A model generated the notes under the pieces. The model was not told where the DNA came from, searched no databases, and saw only the letters and a program-made list of their open reading frames with translations. Shown here piece by piece: positions 37,266 to 50,256 of a stretch of DNA of 64,000 bases. The position numbers were made by a program, and so were the translations under genes. The stretch spans positions 8,956,593 through 9,020,592 of the forward strand of contig NW_020312968.1 in the NCBI RefSeq assembly GCF_003265705.1, written 5' to 3'. The DNA comes from Callorhinus ursinus. Lineage: Eukaryota; Chordata; Mammalia; Carnivora; Otariidae. Each line of letters begins with the position of its first letter. Positions within the stretch are counted from its first letter, which is position 1.

Positions 37266-38154
37266 GCAATTACAATGAACTAAAGAAATGTCATTAATGA
37301 TTCTGGTACCATGCCTTCCCCATTGTCTGTTTTGTGTAAAGGGTCGTTGTCATTATTGGCAATTAAAGCTGCAGTGATGGAGGACTGTATTGTAGCCTCG
37401 ATAGAATGACCTTTCTATTTGTAAGTTCAGAACAATTACAGCTTAATATCTTTGTTTTATTGCACGGTGCCTGATTAGTAACAACTCCTTGTATCCTCAG
37501 CACACTAGCAGTAAGGGTATTAGGAAGACCACATACCTGCATAGACCGGACACTTGCTTTGCGTCTGGCACAGCACATGGTTATTTAAAGCACAGATAGT
37601 CTCAGAAAGGTCCTCACCTCAGATGGCAGAGGGGAGAGGTGGGTAAATCAAGGCTCGCTTTCTCCTGGCAGCAAAATGTTCGACCCCCCTGAATCATCTC
37701 CCTTGTTTAACTATAATTTCTCTTATAGTTAGACAAGACATGCAACCGTGAATGAATAGAGATCACAAACTCAGATGACCAGAGGGTCCAAACTGATCAA
37801 GTATACCACTGAGGCGGAGTGGGTTCTGGGAGGAAATCGAGGGATGCATTCGTTTCCAGCATCTGAAATCATATTTCATCAGCAATGAGAAACAGCAATC
37901 AAGCTTCTCTGGAAACATGGGAATATCGGGTTGTGTTGAGCCCACATTCCGAGCTGCCACCACCAGCGGGTGGCCCAGAGTGGCAGTCCCCACCCGTCAT
38001 GGGCTGCACTCTCTAGCTCAGGACTGAGTGTATCCAACCCGCTGCTCCCAGCTGATGCCCTGACATCCAGCCCGGCGCCTCAGGCTTTTCCCACTGAAGC
38101 TCAAAATCTAAATTTTCATAGCCAACCTATCTATTTCAAAATGATACCCCCTAT

Positions 38155-38625
38155 CTGAGTTTGCTAGGGTTGCTATAACGAAGTACCACAAACTAGGTGG
38201 CTTAAACAACTGAAATTGATTCTTTCTCCCCAGCTCAGGATGCTAGAGGTCCCAGATCAAGGTGTCAGCGGGATTGGTTCCTTGTTCCAAGGACCGTGAA
38301 GGAGAATCTGTTCCAAGGCTCCCTCCTATCATCTGGTGGTTTGCTGGCAATTTTTGGCCTTCCTTGGCTAATAAAGCTCTTCCTTCATATTCACATGGTG
38401 TTCTCCCTTTGTACAGGTCTTTCTCTGTGTCTAAATCCGCCTCCCCAACTTTTATAACGACACTAGTCATATTGGATTAGGGACCTACTTCGGTATGACC
38501 TCATCTTAACTAATCACATCTGCAACAACCCTACTGCCAAATAAGGTCACATTCTGAAGTACGGGGAGGGGGGGCGGTTAGGACTTCAACATATGGTTTG
38601 GAGGAAATACAGTTCAACCCGTAAC
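38155..38625 (-). repeat. MLT1-type LTR (ERVL-MaLR), old, antisense
   Basis: Begins TGAGTTTGCTAGGGTTGCTA, has TACCACAAACTAGGTGGCTT and CATATTGGATTAGGGACC, and ends near AGTTCAACCCGTAACA. This is the reverse of an MLT1 LTR, matching the sense copy at 24172. No retroviral coding region adjoins it. Confidence 0.8.
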
Positions 38626-41600
38626 ACCTACCACCGCAATTTTTTAAACTCTGTCTCTGCCAAATAAGCATATCTGCAGGCTGGAAACAGCTGAGGGGCT
38701 CTCACTTTGCTGACTCTGGCAAGGGATTTTAAAAGACGAATCAGAATGTCAGACTGAACAGAATCAGAGAAACTCTGAACCAGAAGGAAAGCCATGCCTC
38801 CCCCCTGCCCCCCAAGCTCCAGTACCCACAGGAGCACTGCAGGGGGAAGAGGGGCAGGCAGCCCCCCCAGAATACTTTACTAATAGAGAACACATGCAAC
38901 CAGCCAGCCTCCGTAACACCCCTTTGCTCACCGAGACCTCTTGTGTCAGAGGCAGAGAGGGAGTGTTGAAGCTCTTTGTAACCTGTCTTCCAATGAAACA
39001 GAATCCCTTTCCAAGATGTGTGTGGGGGGTGGGCCTGGGGAGAGGAGAGATCTAATATTTTGTTTCCTTGGTTCTTCATTGTGGGGGCCACGGAGGTGGC
39101 ATCTGACCCCCCTTCAGGTGAACTTGCTGCAGGGAGCATGGCTGGCTGACAGCTTCTAGCTGCCTCACCTCTGGACCCACACTGGTGCTTGTGCCAAGGG
39201 CAAGTACACTGGGCTGTTCTCAGCTGGTGACTAGGCAGAGCAGGATTAGCAGAGCGGGGCCCTTCCGCCTGACAGGGGCTCTTCAGGCAACCCCCTCCCC
39301 CCCGCAGCCTGGCCTTTCCCTCCCAGGTGTCAGCCTTCTCTGCCGTGCCGGAGGCCCTCCCTAGCCAGTGCCACGTTACGACTTTTGTGGGCCCTAGGCC
39401 CTTTGTCCGTTGTGGGTCCATGCCTCCTTAAAAAATATTAAGCATTCTATTTTATGACCGTGTTGGTATAAAGATGAACATAATTTAGGCTGGACTGATT
39501 ATTTTATTTGTTATTAGCACATTCATTTTTTTTCTTTCGATTTTAGAATAAATAAGATGAAAACATTCTCATGGATCCCTAAAAATGTCATGGCCCCTAG
39601 GCACTGTGGCTACTATGCCTAACAGATACATTGACCTGGGCCCCAGTGACTCCAGCTCTCTCCTCCTTATCCTTCACGGCCGATAAATCTCTTTCTCACC
39701 CAGTCCAAGCTTAGGGTCTTCTTCCTGGAGGACCCAAACTGACGCAGCCACAAAGGGGGAACTCACTCCACCGAGGGTGAGGAGCACCTCCGAGACATCT
39801 GGGAGATTCTCGGTGAATCCAGAAGACGTCACAATCCACTTGGAGTCATTCATAATACTTGCGGAGTGCACGGCAACTGGGCTTACGGAAATGTCTCACA
39901 CCCCGTCCCATTAGGAACCCATCTTCCTCACCGTTGACAGATATCTGACAGTCTTCTTTAAAGGCCAGTTACTCACCCGCTGTGTGGATGCTATTTTAAT
40001 CCCTGAATTTGCCAGTAAAGTGCTTCATTAACAGCTCATGCACAAGGGAGCCAAAGTCACATTTCTGATCCCAAAACCATCCAGCAAACACAATGCGATG
40101 TGCCCACAGTGAGTCAGAGAGGCTGCTGGTGCTGAGACCAGGACTGCTGACACCAAGTCTCCTCTGGAGTCACTAGACTAGACCACATTCAGTTGCTTAC
40201 CGCCCGCCGCCCCCCGCCCCCCATCATTCAGTTGTTGCCAAAGTCGGATACTATTTACCAACAATCTGAGTAAGATTGTTTCTCACTGGGAAACAAAAGG
40301 TAGCTGGCTCATCTCAGCTGAAGGGGTGGGGATGACTCAGAAATCACCAGGTGTCTGCCCCAGGACGCCAGGCTGGAGGAACGACACCCAGCCCAGGCTC
40401 AGTATCATTGGGTATGACCGACGCTGAGGAAGAAGAGCAGATGTTTGGGTGAATGCAGGCACCGTTTTGTGCACCTTTCCAAGGGGAATGAAGAAGCGGG
40501 CCTGGAATTCTTGGGAAGTTATGTCTCTCGTGCTTGGTATTATGAGAATATTCCTGCCCAGTTCAATGAGGCCCAGGGTTCTAGGGCCTCCAGAATACCT
40601 GGGAGAGGCAATTTATCTGATCTTTTCAGTAGGACGAAACTAGGTATTGGTGGACCCTAGATGTACCAATCCTATAATTAACCAAATCTTTGGGGGGATC
40701 CTGCAGGCCACAAAGATTTGTAAGTATTCAAACTTTTAACTGTAAATGAAAGAGTCTATGAAGGGGCCATGAGTTCTCCATACAATTAAACATCGAGAAG
40801 TTCAGTACGAGTCCCCTGGTCATTGTTGCTTAGCCATACGCAGACTCATGGAGCCAGTCTATCCTTCCCTAATTCTGGATTATACACGAAGAGGCTGCAG
40901 CTTCTAGGGGAAGAAACAAACAATTTCCAATTCTGTCGAAAGATCAAAATCTCAGTGATGCCAGCCAAAGGCCCCATCTGGGATCATGCCGGCAGTGACA
41001 GCACGATTACTTGCTTCCCTTTATGTAGCGGCCCACTGTAGGTTTGCTCAAAGGTTCATGTACAACCAGGGGTCCCTTTTAGGCAGCCATTTTCCCTTGA
41101 ATTAGGAAAAAAAAACTTTTGAGGGCAGTTCCTGGACTTTTATTTTCAAACAGTCTGGCTACCCCGCATTCCACAAAAATGGCCCTCGGCTTGGCTCCGA
41201 TGCCAAGGCATCCTTTGACTCAGCTGGGACTCGGCCTTGTCTGCCGTGCTTGTGTTCTAGTTGTGACGTCTACATCCGTGTCATGTTGTCTCCTGGGTGA
41301 GGGGGGAAGTGCCGTCTGATGAAACAGGCCAGCTGGAAAACCCCACTGGTCTGTTGCTGCCATGAGGAGACAGCACCCAAATTGGGAGGTCACCATGCGT
41401 GCTTGCCCCGTCTACCATCTACGAACCCAACACTCGTCTTCGTGGATCTTTAGTTCTAAGGGTTTGGGTAAGTTTCACTATAGTAGAGTCAGGCTCTAGT
41501 CTTTTTATACAGCTTTCAGAGATGACAGAAATGTAAGAAATGAGCACAAAGTGGGATGTCTCCTAATCTCTGCTAAGAATTCAGTGCCCAAAGCGATGGG

Positions 41601-43656
41601 GGACAAGTACCGCTACTCTGTGGTACCAGACCATCCCTGTAGCATACACTTCATTGTGGCAACCCCGAGGTCTAAGCCAACCCCACCAGACTGATCCCCC
41701 CTCTGCCCTCCAGCCTGAATATATAAGGCCAAAGAAAGGATCGGAGAGATCGTAGACAGAGTCTCTTTGAAGACAGGTGTCCCAGAGCTAACCCGTCGTG
41801 GGTTTTCTTTTGACACCCACCCCCCACCCCAAGGAGAGGGCAAGGGATAGCTTCCCCTTTCTTATTTTGATCCAAGAGAAGAGGCTTAAAGGAACCAGGC
41901 GTGGAGAGAGTGGAGGAGGGAAACCACCCTCCAACCTCACCCTGACCCACGCTTGCAGAAATTCCTGAATTCTTCAATTGCCCTGGGCCTCAAGAGGGGA
42001 GGGTGCTCAGGTTTCTTGGGAGAACTTAATCACTGATAACTGGGGTTTGCGGGGTACAGAGGCTGGTGCCTGGCTCTTGGCTGTATACATCTAGAAGCAA
42101 GACGTCTGTAGGGACCTGTGGGGGCAGAGTGGAGAGAAAGGATTTTGTTGCCGGCAAGTTGTAACTTCCGGAGTTCGGTGGGGCAAAGATTTGAGTTTTC
42201 CCTTAGCCTAAGTGGGCAACTCAGAAGGGGCTAGAATGTCTTGAAAGGACTCTTCTCAAAACAACTGCATGCAGGTGGTAACTCCAACAGGGGCTGGCGT
42301 GGTGTGGCATTGCTTCTAGGTGCTAAAGGGGACTCATAGATGGCCAGCCGGAGAGTGCATCATCCCTGTCTGGGAGTAGTGAGGTGGGGTTCCCCACTGG
42401 CAGTGAGAGAAATGGGCAGCATGTGGCCACCTGCAGTATAAAGGCCATGAACTCCAGCTTCAACAGCATTGGTCACATAAAATCCTTTGTCCCCTTCCCT
42501 TCCTTTTCTGTTCCACTGTTACACCTCCTTCCAACCCTGGAGGAACCAGTAGCAGCACAGGGAGTGGGAGAAGAAGAAGGGGAAAGCCAAGCAAGTATCA
42601 AGAGAAATAAAGCCCAAACCCTTCTCTTTATGGCTCTACCATGCTTTGGTCTGGGGGAGATTTGAATCGGATGAGATGCTGGAGTTTTGACTGGACTGAA
42701 CTGAACCCCTGAAAAGGAGGCTATTAGTTCATACTTGAAAGTGCCCAGAAAGCTAAGGTAAGTCATCCAAGGACAAGGAAAGGTGAATGACAGAGCCTGC
42801 ACAAAGGGGATGGTGAGAAAATTAATAAAGTTGCTTCCCTACTGAGAGCGTATGCAAGGAACCAAATGGATCAATGCAGCAAGTAAATGAACAGTGCTGT
42901 TAAGAGGATGCTTGAGCTCAGTCTGAACGGAAAGGAGAAAAGAGGGCCACGAATTATGGAAATATTATGCTCCATCCACCTCATGGCCTTGGAGGGAATA
43001 AAATCATTCTGATCTTAATTTAGGTTTTGAAACCTTGCTCGGGTCCCTGAATGGCACCCTAAGCACATACGATTTTTAAGATCTCAGCAAAGAAACTGAT
43101 TTCCCTCCTTATTTTCCCAGTAATTATCTTCTTTGGACCAAGGCAGGTAGGAAACAGTAATGATCTGCGTTATCAGTAAGTTACCTCCTGAAAGATTTTT
43201 GTTTCACTTCATAAAATATTAACAGAGAAAAAAGATCCATACATGACAAATCAGAATTGGGTGACAAAAAGCAGGATAATATCCCATCCCCTCCAATATT
43301 CCCAAGATGTCCCACAAGAGTTCTGACTGCATTATTAGCCATTTCCACCCTGAGACAAACATTTGGAGACAAAGTGCTCATTTGAAAAACCTGACTCATG
43401 GTTTGGGGTTAACTGTTAAAAATACACGGCCAAAAGCAGGAAAATTCATATACGCATCGCATTTTCAGACACCACCTTCACTCTTCCTTCTTCTATGACA
43501 CAAAGGCCAGAGCCCTCCAGGGAAGACATCCCTCAACCTCGTTCGTATCTCTAAGTAGACACATGGCTTTGCTCGCCCCGCCATTCACCTCCCTGGTTTT
43601 TTCCCGAAAGCAAAGGCATAAGCTGCTTCCAGTATATGAATGAACATGAGATGAAA

Positions 43657-43853
43657 TTTTTTTAAAGATTTTATTTATTTATTTGGCAGAGAGATACAGA
43701 GAGAGAACAAGTAGGCAGAGAGGCAGGCAGAGGGACAGGGAGAAGCAGGCTCCCCGCCGAGCAGGGAGCCCGATGTGGGGCTCGATCCCAGGACCCTGGG
43801 ATTATGACCTGAGCCGAAGGCAGCCGCTTAACAGAAAGCGCCCCGGCGGCCCC
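43657..43853 (-). repeat. SINEC element
   Basis: Antisense SINE with GATTTTATTTATTTATTTGG, GTAGGCAGAGAGGCAGGCAG and GGGGCTCGATCCCAGGACC. The long frame at 43683 is a translation of this repeat. Confidence 0.9.
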
Positions 43854-44203
43854 AGGAGATTTTTTTTTTTTTTTTTGAGCAAAATCTGCTGCCGTGGGCA
43901 GACATCTGAACCATTTAATCTTTACTTTGCCACCCAGATTGATAGAGCTCAGGAAAAATCAATACACCCAGCAGAAGGCAAATGTACAAAGAAAGGCAAT
44001 CCTTCTCTTATTCAGAGCCCCGGAGGATTTTTTGTGTTTTTTTTTTTTGTTCCCCCAAGAGCGATTCTGGTCAAAACTCTGACTCCTATGGGCTTTTCAA
44101 GGAAAATATCTGAGAATCTCTAGAACTCATCTGTTTTAGCCCCATCTCCTATAGGAAGAAGTCTTATATAGGAGTCCACGTGGGAGGAGTGTGAGAGTGT
44201 GTT

Positions 44204-44230
44204 TGTGCACGCGCGTGTATACACGTGCAC
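44204..44230. promoter_or_regulatory. 27-nt alternating pyrimidine-purine tract with a CACGTG box
   Basis: From T44204 to C44230 every step alternates pyrimidine and purine, with a GC-rich centre (CACGCGCGTG) and near-palindromic GTGCACG / CGTGCAC arms. Such tracts favour Z-DNA. It contains CACGTG at 44222-44227, and another CACGTG lies at 44177-44182. Function is not shown. Confidence 0.5.
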
Positions 44231-44419
44231 TGGGTGAGGAGGAGACGGTTGTCTGGCTACAACTGGCCAAAACATCAGTGTAAAAGTTCAAGAGGAATTG
44301 GAGAGAAACAGCAGAGAGCTGGGAGAAGTGAGTAGGCTTCTGGCTATGAGCAGGAACATAGCCTAGGTCTAGCGCTACTCTGCCATCATCTTATATCTAG
44401 GCATTCTCAAATACTCTCC

Positions 44420-44700
44420 AACCGCAGAATGAAGTCTCCACCCTCAGGCCTGCATACATGTGCATACGCTGTACTTCTTATCCACCCAGCCAAATTCCAG
44501 TTCTGAGATGACTTCTTCTAGAAAGCTTTCCCTGAGCCCCCAAACCAAGGTGATCTTTCACTTTTCTGTGGTCCCCTATCTTTTATTTCACATCTCTGTT
44601 AGTCATGCATCATTCTGCATGTTTACAGAGCATTTTGGCATTTGGATAATTTGTGAAATGCCATAATATACATTAACATAGAACTTGTATTAAAGGCACT
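44420..44700 (+). repeat. L2 segment
   Basis: CTTCTAGAAAGCTTTCCCTG followed by GAGCCCCC is typical of L2 3' regions. Confidence 0.6.
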
Positions 44701-44839
44701 GAGAAGTCTGAAATAAAGAAGTCTGTTTAGCTTTCTTTAGTTAGGGTTTCCCCAGTTTACTTTCCCCCCCAGTTACAATGACTGGTGAATTTGGAGATTT
44801 TGATGTACAGCATTAGGAGTAAAACACTAGAACTCAAAG

Positions 44840-44975
44840 ACATCTTAGAGATTATGGAATTCAAATTCTTCATTTGCAAACAGGTCAGTGGAGACCCTGA
44901 GAAGTCGAGGGATTGCCCAAGGCAATCTGGCACTTGGATAACTTGGCCTGGAGCACAAGTGTTGAACTCCTAGCC
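44840..44975 (-). repeat. MIR-like remnant
   Basis: TCATTTGCAAACAGG and GGGATTGCCCAAGGCAATCT have the reversed MIR order. Confidence 0.5.
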
Positions 44976-45218
44976 TGGTCCTCTTTCTCTGTCCCTGCCC
45001 CTTGTTGACACAGATGTGGGCAGAATGTTCCATGGTCACAAATGAGGGTGAGGAAGGTCTAGGGCTGATGCACTCCTCAGAGGATGGATGACATTCAAGT
45101 GACACAGTCAGATGGATGATCTGTCAGTAGGACACAAATCTGTTGCCTCTCCCCGGAAATATGTGTTCTCCTTAGCCAACTGGTCCTCATTAATCATTGA
45201 GGATAAAAAATGATATGG

Positions 45219-45335
45219 GAGCCTGGTGGGCTCAGTCAGTGCAGCATGTGACTCTTGCTCTTGGGGTCGTGAGTTCAAGCCCCACGTTGGGTGTAGAGAT
45301 TACTTAAAAAAGAACATCTTTTTAAAAAAGAAAGA
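45219..45335 (+). repeat. Short tRNA-type SINE (older subfamily)
   Basis: About 110 nt with a tRNA-like head (GGAGCCTGGTGGGCTCAGTC, GTTCAAGCCCCACGTTGGG) and an A-rich tail without the TC body; similar in kind to the copy at 12898. Confidence 0.8.
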
Positions 45336-45613
45336 AAAATGATGCACTGAACACATAGTCATTAAATCATGATATTGGTTACTCAGAGGATCTGACTCTA
45401 GAACTAATTTTTAAGTGATTTGGGGAAACTTCTCCAACACTTCCCCACATTTAAGTTTGGACACCTGTGATAATGACACCAGAGATTAATACAATTTTAA
45501 GGTATTAGTCTTTCAAGATTCTCTCTACTCCCTGTACTATGTTCTTAAGATACGGCAGAATGTTATGTAAGTTGTCCTATTCCTTGAAACAAAGCTTTCA
45601 AGAGTTGGTAACG

Positions 45614-45797
45614 TTTTTTTTTTAAATACTTTATTCATTTGGGAGAGAGAAGAGACAGCACAGAGAGGCAGAGGGAGAGGGACAAGCAGACTCCCCGCGG
45701 AGCAGGGAGCCCGATGTGGGGCTCGATCCCAGGACCCTGGGATCATGACCTGAGCCGAAGGCAGACGCTTAACCAACTGAGCCACCCAAGTGCCCCC
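45614..45797 (-). repeat. SINEC element
   Basis: Antisense SINE with poly-T, GA-rich body, GCTCGATCCCAGGACCCTGG and a GCCACCCAAGTGCCCCC head side. Confidence 0.9.
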
Positions 45798-46009
45798 ACA
45801 TTTTGTTGTTTTGAATGAACCCAGTTGTTATTTAAAATACTCATGCAGATTCATGGACTAATCTGTCACGCTAGGTTATCACCCACTCCACGCATGACAC
45901 TTACAGTGCTTCCTACAATGGCCACAGTGGAGATGGGCTCTCTGTCTGTAGGGCCAAAATATGGAGATACATATATACATGTGTATATATATATAGAGAG
46001 AGAGATAGA

Positions 46010-46013
<4 letters not shown>

Positions 46014-46042
<29 letters not shown>
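46014..46042. repeat. GA microsatellite
   Basis: About 14 GA units next to a TA/CA-rich stretch (45970-46010). Confidence 0.85.
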
Positions 46043-46043
<1 letters not shown>

Positions 46044-46214
46044 TCCAATCTTTTGTCATTTCCCAAAGTGCTAACCCTTACTTTTAGAAGATGGAAGTGA
46101 AAATGTTTTGTCTTTTTCTAATCTCAATTATTTATGTAAGTGACCTTAGATGTACCTAAAGAAATCATTTTGGGGTGTTTTTAATTCTCTTGTTCTACTA
46201 TTTGGTCCTCTGTT

Positions 46215-46740
46215 TACTGAGATAGTCACTGTCTGGCTAACCCAACTAAATTCACTGCTGTGATTGCATCTCTCCTTGCTCAAAGACCTCCAATGGCCTC
46301 CTGTTGTCAACAGAGTAAAGTTAAAATCTCTTTCCTGGCCTTTGAGGCCTTTTAGAAGTTGCCCTTACACTGCTTTCCCAATCATCTCTCTCCCTCTGGC
46401 ACCCCTTGTGATTGCTACCATGTATCACTGCTCCGGCCCTCTCCTGTCTCTGCCTGTCAAAGTTATAACCATCCCTCAACGCAGTTGACTTCTTTCATCA
46501 TCATGTCTTCTAGAACGTCCAAGCAGTTACATGATCTCTCTTGTATCTGAATACCCAGCACTCTTCTTTTTTTGATAGAAATGGAGGGACCACTCTTAGA
46601 GCACTTGACACATGCTACCTTGTCTTACATCCATGTGTGATAGAAATCCTTTTCCCTTTCTTGAATGTATGTTCTTTGAACCTGGGCAAGGACCATAGGG
46701 AATGTGCCATTTTATTGTTGTTTTCCCAACCAGACCCAAT
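46215..46740 (+). repeat. L2 segment
   Basis: CTTGCTCAAAGACCTCCAAT and GGCCTCCTGTTGTC start the classic L2 3' phrase; the tail near 46740 fades into unique sequence. Confidence 0.7.
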
Positions 46741-46986
46741 ACAGGGTCAAATGAATGAAAATGCTAGATCCAAAGTTGGATTTGTCTCAAACAGGTCAGC
46801 CCAGGAGACGCCAACCTTTTATTATATGGTTACTTATCAACATTTTGTTGTAAGAAGCCTGGACATGTTGAAAAAGAAAAGGAACACATAAAATGAAGTT
46901 TGCAAAATAGAAGCTGGCTAACTGGGCCTGACCTGAAGATGTGTTTTGTTGGCCCATGCAGTGTTTTTAAAGAAAATATTTACCAG

Positions 46987-47204
46987 GGCACATGGGTGGC
47001 TCAGTAGGTTAAGCATCTGCCTTTGGCTCAGGTCATGACCCCAGGGTCCTGGGATAGAGCTCAAGTTGGGCTCACTGCTCAGCGGGGAGTCTGCTTCTCC
47101 CTCTCTCTCTCTGCCACTCCCCCTGCTTGTGCTCATGCGTGTGTGTGTGTGTGCTCTCTCTCTCTCAAACAAATAAATAACATCTTTTTTAAAAAAATAA
47201 AATA
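46987..47204 (+). repeat. SINEC element
   Basis: Sense SINE with GGGCACATGGGTGGCTCAG, a GT/TC-rich body and an AAACAAATAAATAACATC tail. AAAATATTTACCA flanks both sides. Confidence 0.9.
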
Positions 47205-48445
47205 TTTACCAACTTTAAAAAATTAGGGAAATTTCACATAAAACCCCTGCCTTCCTGATTATCTTATGAAATCAAAAGATCTGCCCACTGGACCTGCATT
47301 CTCACATAGCAGCAATTAATTAGAGCTTTGTATGGGGTCTGTGCTCCCTAGTTTGCCACACTTCTCTCCCAGCCCACATGTCACTTTATAACATCTGCCT
47401 GGCCCCTTTAGAAAATTGAGTGTGAGAGTCTGGATATACTAGGACCAGTCTCAGGATGGAGACTGTCCAGAGCCAAGATAAGCTGCAGGATGGGCACTTT
47501 AAAAAAAGAGTCAGAGACAAGGTTACAAATATTCACATGAAAAGAAACTACCATGAATGAGGAACAATGTAAAGAACCATAAAAAGTTGCCAAGTCTTCA
47601 GGCTTGGGGACACATTGTCCTTGTCAACAATTTATTAGGACTGAGCAGATGACCTCAGTATCAACATGGCAGCAGATCAAACTAGGAAAAAGGACTGTTT
47701 GCAGCAGAACCAAAATTCCTATTCTTGCTCTTGATGGAAAGTCAGTTACCAGAATCTTCTCGCTAGTCAACAAGCCCTTGGGGTTGAGGACTGGAGCATC
47801 TTGCAACTATGGGGAGACCCTGGAAGCTTCCCAGGGCCCAGGTGAAGACTGTCATAATCCTTGGGAAGTAAGCCTTTGCCCATGTCTCCCATCTGTGGAA
47901 ACATGCTCCTTAGAGCGGACTCATCCCCAAGAACCTCTCTCCTTTCCATTTCCCTGCAGAGTCCAGCCCCCTTGGCCGGTAGGTGACCCTGTTGCTTTCA
48001 GGATTCACCACTGGGAATTGGGGCTCACCTCAGGGCCACTTGGGAAGTTCTTAAGGACTGGTTCCCGTCACTTGATCTATTTTTAGTAAAAAGCAACCTA
48101 GGATTATTCCCGCCCTGCCTTTAGGGATAAGAAATACAGAACAACAAAACGATAAGAAAGTAAAGCATAATATGGAAATGTGAAAAGAGCAAGACCAGGT
48201 CACAGGTGAAGAAAAGCCTTTAACTGGGTGGCCTTGTCCTTAGTTACAGAGCTCCTGTCCGCGGTCCGTCTCAAACCCACGGCCTGGCCTGGCCTTCCTG
48301 CTCTTCCACCAGGCCTCCGGGTCCCTACTCACTCTCCTGTCTCCCTTCTCTGTTGACAGGGCCTCAGTTAGGTCAATGGAGGGGGCAGAAGGGGAAGGTG
48401 GAAACACTTCCCCCGGGAAAAGGACTCCATCTGTCCCCAGCTTAC

Positions 48446-48583
48446 CCAGTTCACTCTTGAAGGTGTGATCCTGCGGGAGAATGGAAGGAGAGTTCCGAAT
48501 GTTTCCTCCTCCAACAAACCAGTTCACGTTGGGGTTCCAGTGGTTCACAAAGCCACAGAGATGATTTTCTTCAAAGTCACATT
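48446..48583 (-). CDS. MAMDC2: MAMDC2 exon 5: start of MAM domain 2
   Basis: This 138-nt exon is symmetric, phase 1 at both ends. Its first two bases complete a Glu codon with the G left by exon 4. It reads ECDFEENHLCGFVNHWNPN, continues through a Trp-Phe and Gly-rich stretch, and ends with DHTFKSELG, whose last Gly codon is split by the next intron. The two cysteines, eight residues apart in a CDFEE...LC pattern, are the standard opening of a MAM domain and repeat in exons 8 and 11. The acceptor is CAG and the donor GTAAGC. Skipping this exon alone would keep the frame but remove two of the four MAM2 cysteines. Translation reads on into the intron for about 60 codons, which has no support as coding. 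Confidence 0.93.
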
Positions 48584-49859
48584 CTGGCAGAAGAGAAACG
48601 AAAATGCACTTTGTGGAGACATGATCACACCTAGGTATATACCCCTACTCACTGCGGGGTTTGCTCTTCCGTATTCAGGTATGTTTCTCATTCCCCTTGA
48701 CCACTGGAAGCTTTGTACCAGGATCCCTGGACAATGCTGGAAAGTGTAATTCATCCTTGCTTCTTTGGATGATGGCCCCGCCACTGACTAGCCATGTGAA
48801 TTGCAGCATGATTCTCTCCTGGGCTTGTGCCTTCATCTGTGAAATGAGGGGAACGTTCCCACCGCACAGGACTGTCCCCACACAGAGCCAGGTGTGTGGT
48901 TAGTGCCTGGTGCCTCAGCCACCTCTGCTTCAAAGCCCTACTTGGGACCATCCTCTTAGCTCCAGAAATTGTGTCTGCCACCCTTCTGGTAGCCCATATC
49001 CCCATCCCCTTCTCTCCTGATGGTAGACGAGATACCCAGGGCTAAAGGACATGTTTCCCAGGTGCTAACAGCCTCTGCTTTTCTTATTAACAAGAAACAG
49101 AATAGGCAGGGGAGGCAGAGCCTAGGCTCTGGGTCCTTCTGCAGCTCCTCAGTGGAGAAGGGAGACAAAATAAAGAGACTTCACCTCCTACCCTCCGCCA
49201 TTTAGTAGCAATGACACATGTTTGCACAGATAAATTGTTCCCAGTCAACAGACTCCTCTAGTGGGAATGAGAAGCTCACAAACAGTGAGCTTGTATTGAC
49301 CCCCATAATCATCAACTACAAATATGAAGTCTGATTGTCCTGGCCGTCTCCCATTACCCCTCCAGACCCCACCCCCACCGTTTTTTCACTCCAGCGGTAG
49401 ACCTGTATGGACTGTGTCACTGGCCTCCGATTCCACCAATGGAAAGTAGGAGGAGAACAAGCCTCCAGCTCCTTTCCTGCCAGGTTGCCATGGGTTGGCT
49501 GTGTCCCTCTTCTGAGGACACAGGTCCTATCGGGGAGCCCTCCCCACACAGCCATTGGCTCCAGGCTCCAGTGCCGCCCCCCCCCCCGCCCTCGTGGCTG
49601 ATGAACCATCGCTCTGGATTACCACCTGTGCTTTTGCTGGTTTCCTTCACCCACCCACAACTTTGTAGCTCCCCAATGAGTCTTCTTCCTCCTGCCAGGA
49701 CCCTGATTGATATAGTTATCAATGTGTTTTTACATTAGCAATCACTGAAAAACTTTAAGGTTTTTCTCTGCAACTCTTCCACTGCAGTGTCTGCCAAGCA
49801 ATACCCCCTGTTCCGTGCCAAAGCCTGCTGAAGAATAAAATAGAAAGCAAAATAGTTCT

Positions 49860-50000
49860 GAACGTGCCAGGTACTATTCTAAGCACTTTAACTGAATTAA
49901 CTTACTCAGTCCTCGACACGGTCCCACGAGGTAGGTACTATTATTAACCTCATTTTACAGATGAGGAGACAAGCAAAGGGAGAGCACAGAAAGGAAGGCA
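49860..50000 (-). repeat. MIR
   Basis: CATTTTACAGATGAGGAGAC and CTAAGCACTTTAACTGAATT match MIR in reverse. Confidence 0.7.
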
Positions 50001-50109
50001 AGGGGACCGTGGGATCAGGCATCTCAACAAGATGAAAGTATTGGCACTCCTTTTGTTTTTTTTTTTTTTAAACAAACCAGAAGCCACGGAGTGATGTGAA
50101 GAGAGGAAA

Positions 50110-50245
50110 TTTACATTTTTAAAGTGCCCAGGGCTGGGCCAGTCACTTTCATACCTATGATCTCATCAGTCCCCGCATTATTCCTACGAGGGAAGCATTT
50201 TATATCCATTTTGCAGGTGGAGAAACGGAGGCTGCGGGGCGCGGG
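50110..50245 (-). repeat. MIR-like remnant next to CTCF-like motifs
   Basis: ATTTTGCAGGTGGAGAAACG and CTATGATCTCATCAGTCCCC match reversed MIR. Its right end runs into the GC-rich stretch with the CTCF-like motifs. Confidence 0.6.
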
Positions 50246-50256
50246 GAGTTGAGGAG

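Larger units (their letters stand above)
36382..48445. other. Intron 5, 12 kb
   Basis: This intron holds a MIR (37085-37265), an antisense MLT1-type LTR (38155-38625), SINEs at about 43657, 45219, 45614 and 46987, L2 pieces (44420-44700, 46215-46740), a GA repeat (46014-46042) and an alternating pyrimidine-purine tract (44204-44230). The stretch 38630-43640 has almost no young repeats. Its longest frame, 226 codons on the minus strand at 38741-39421, has low-complexity composition and no recognisable domain. Confidence 0.75.

Noticed and set aside
38741..39421. Minus-strand frame of 226 codons, the longest in the window
   Set aside because: It lies in intron 5, has low-complexity Gly/Ser/Pro-rich composition, no domain, and no good splice or start context. 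GC-rich intronic sequence gives such frames by chance.
43683..44123. Plus-strand frame of 146 codons
   Set aside because: Its first half is antisense SINE and the rest runs through poly-T tracts.
48240..48445. Extension of exon 5 beyond its donor
   Set aside because: The open frame continues into the intron, but the GTAAGC donor and the phase match to exon 6 place the end at 48446.
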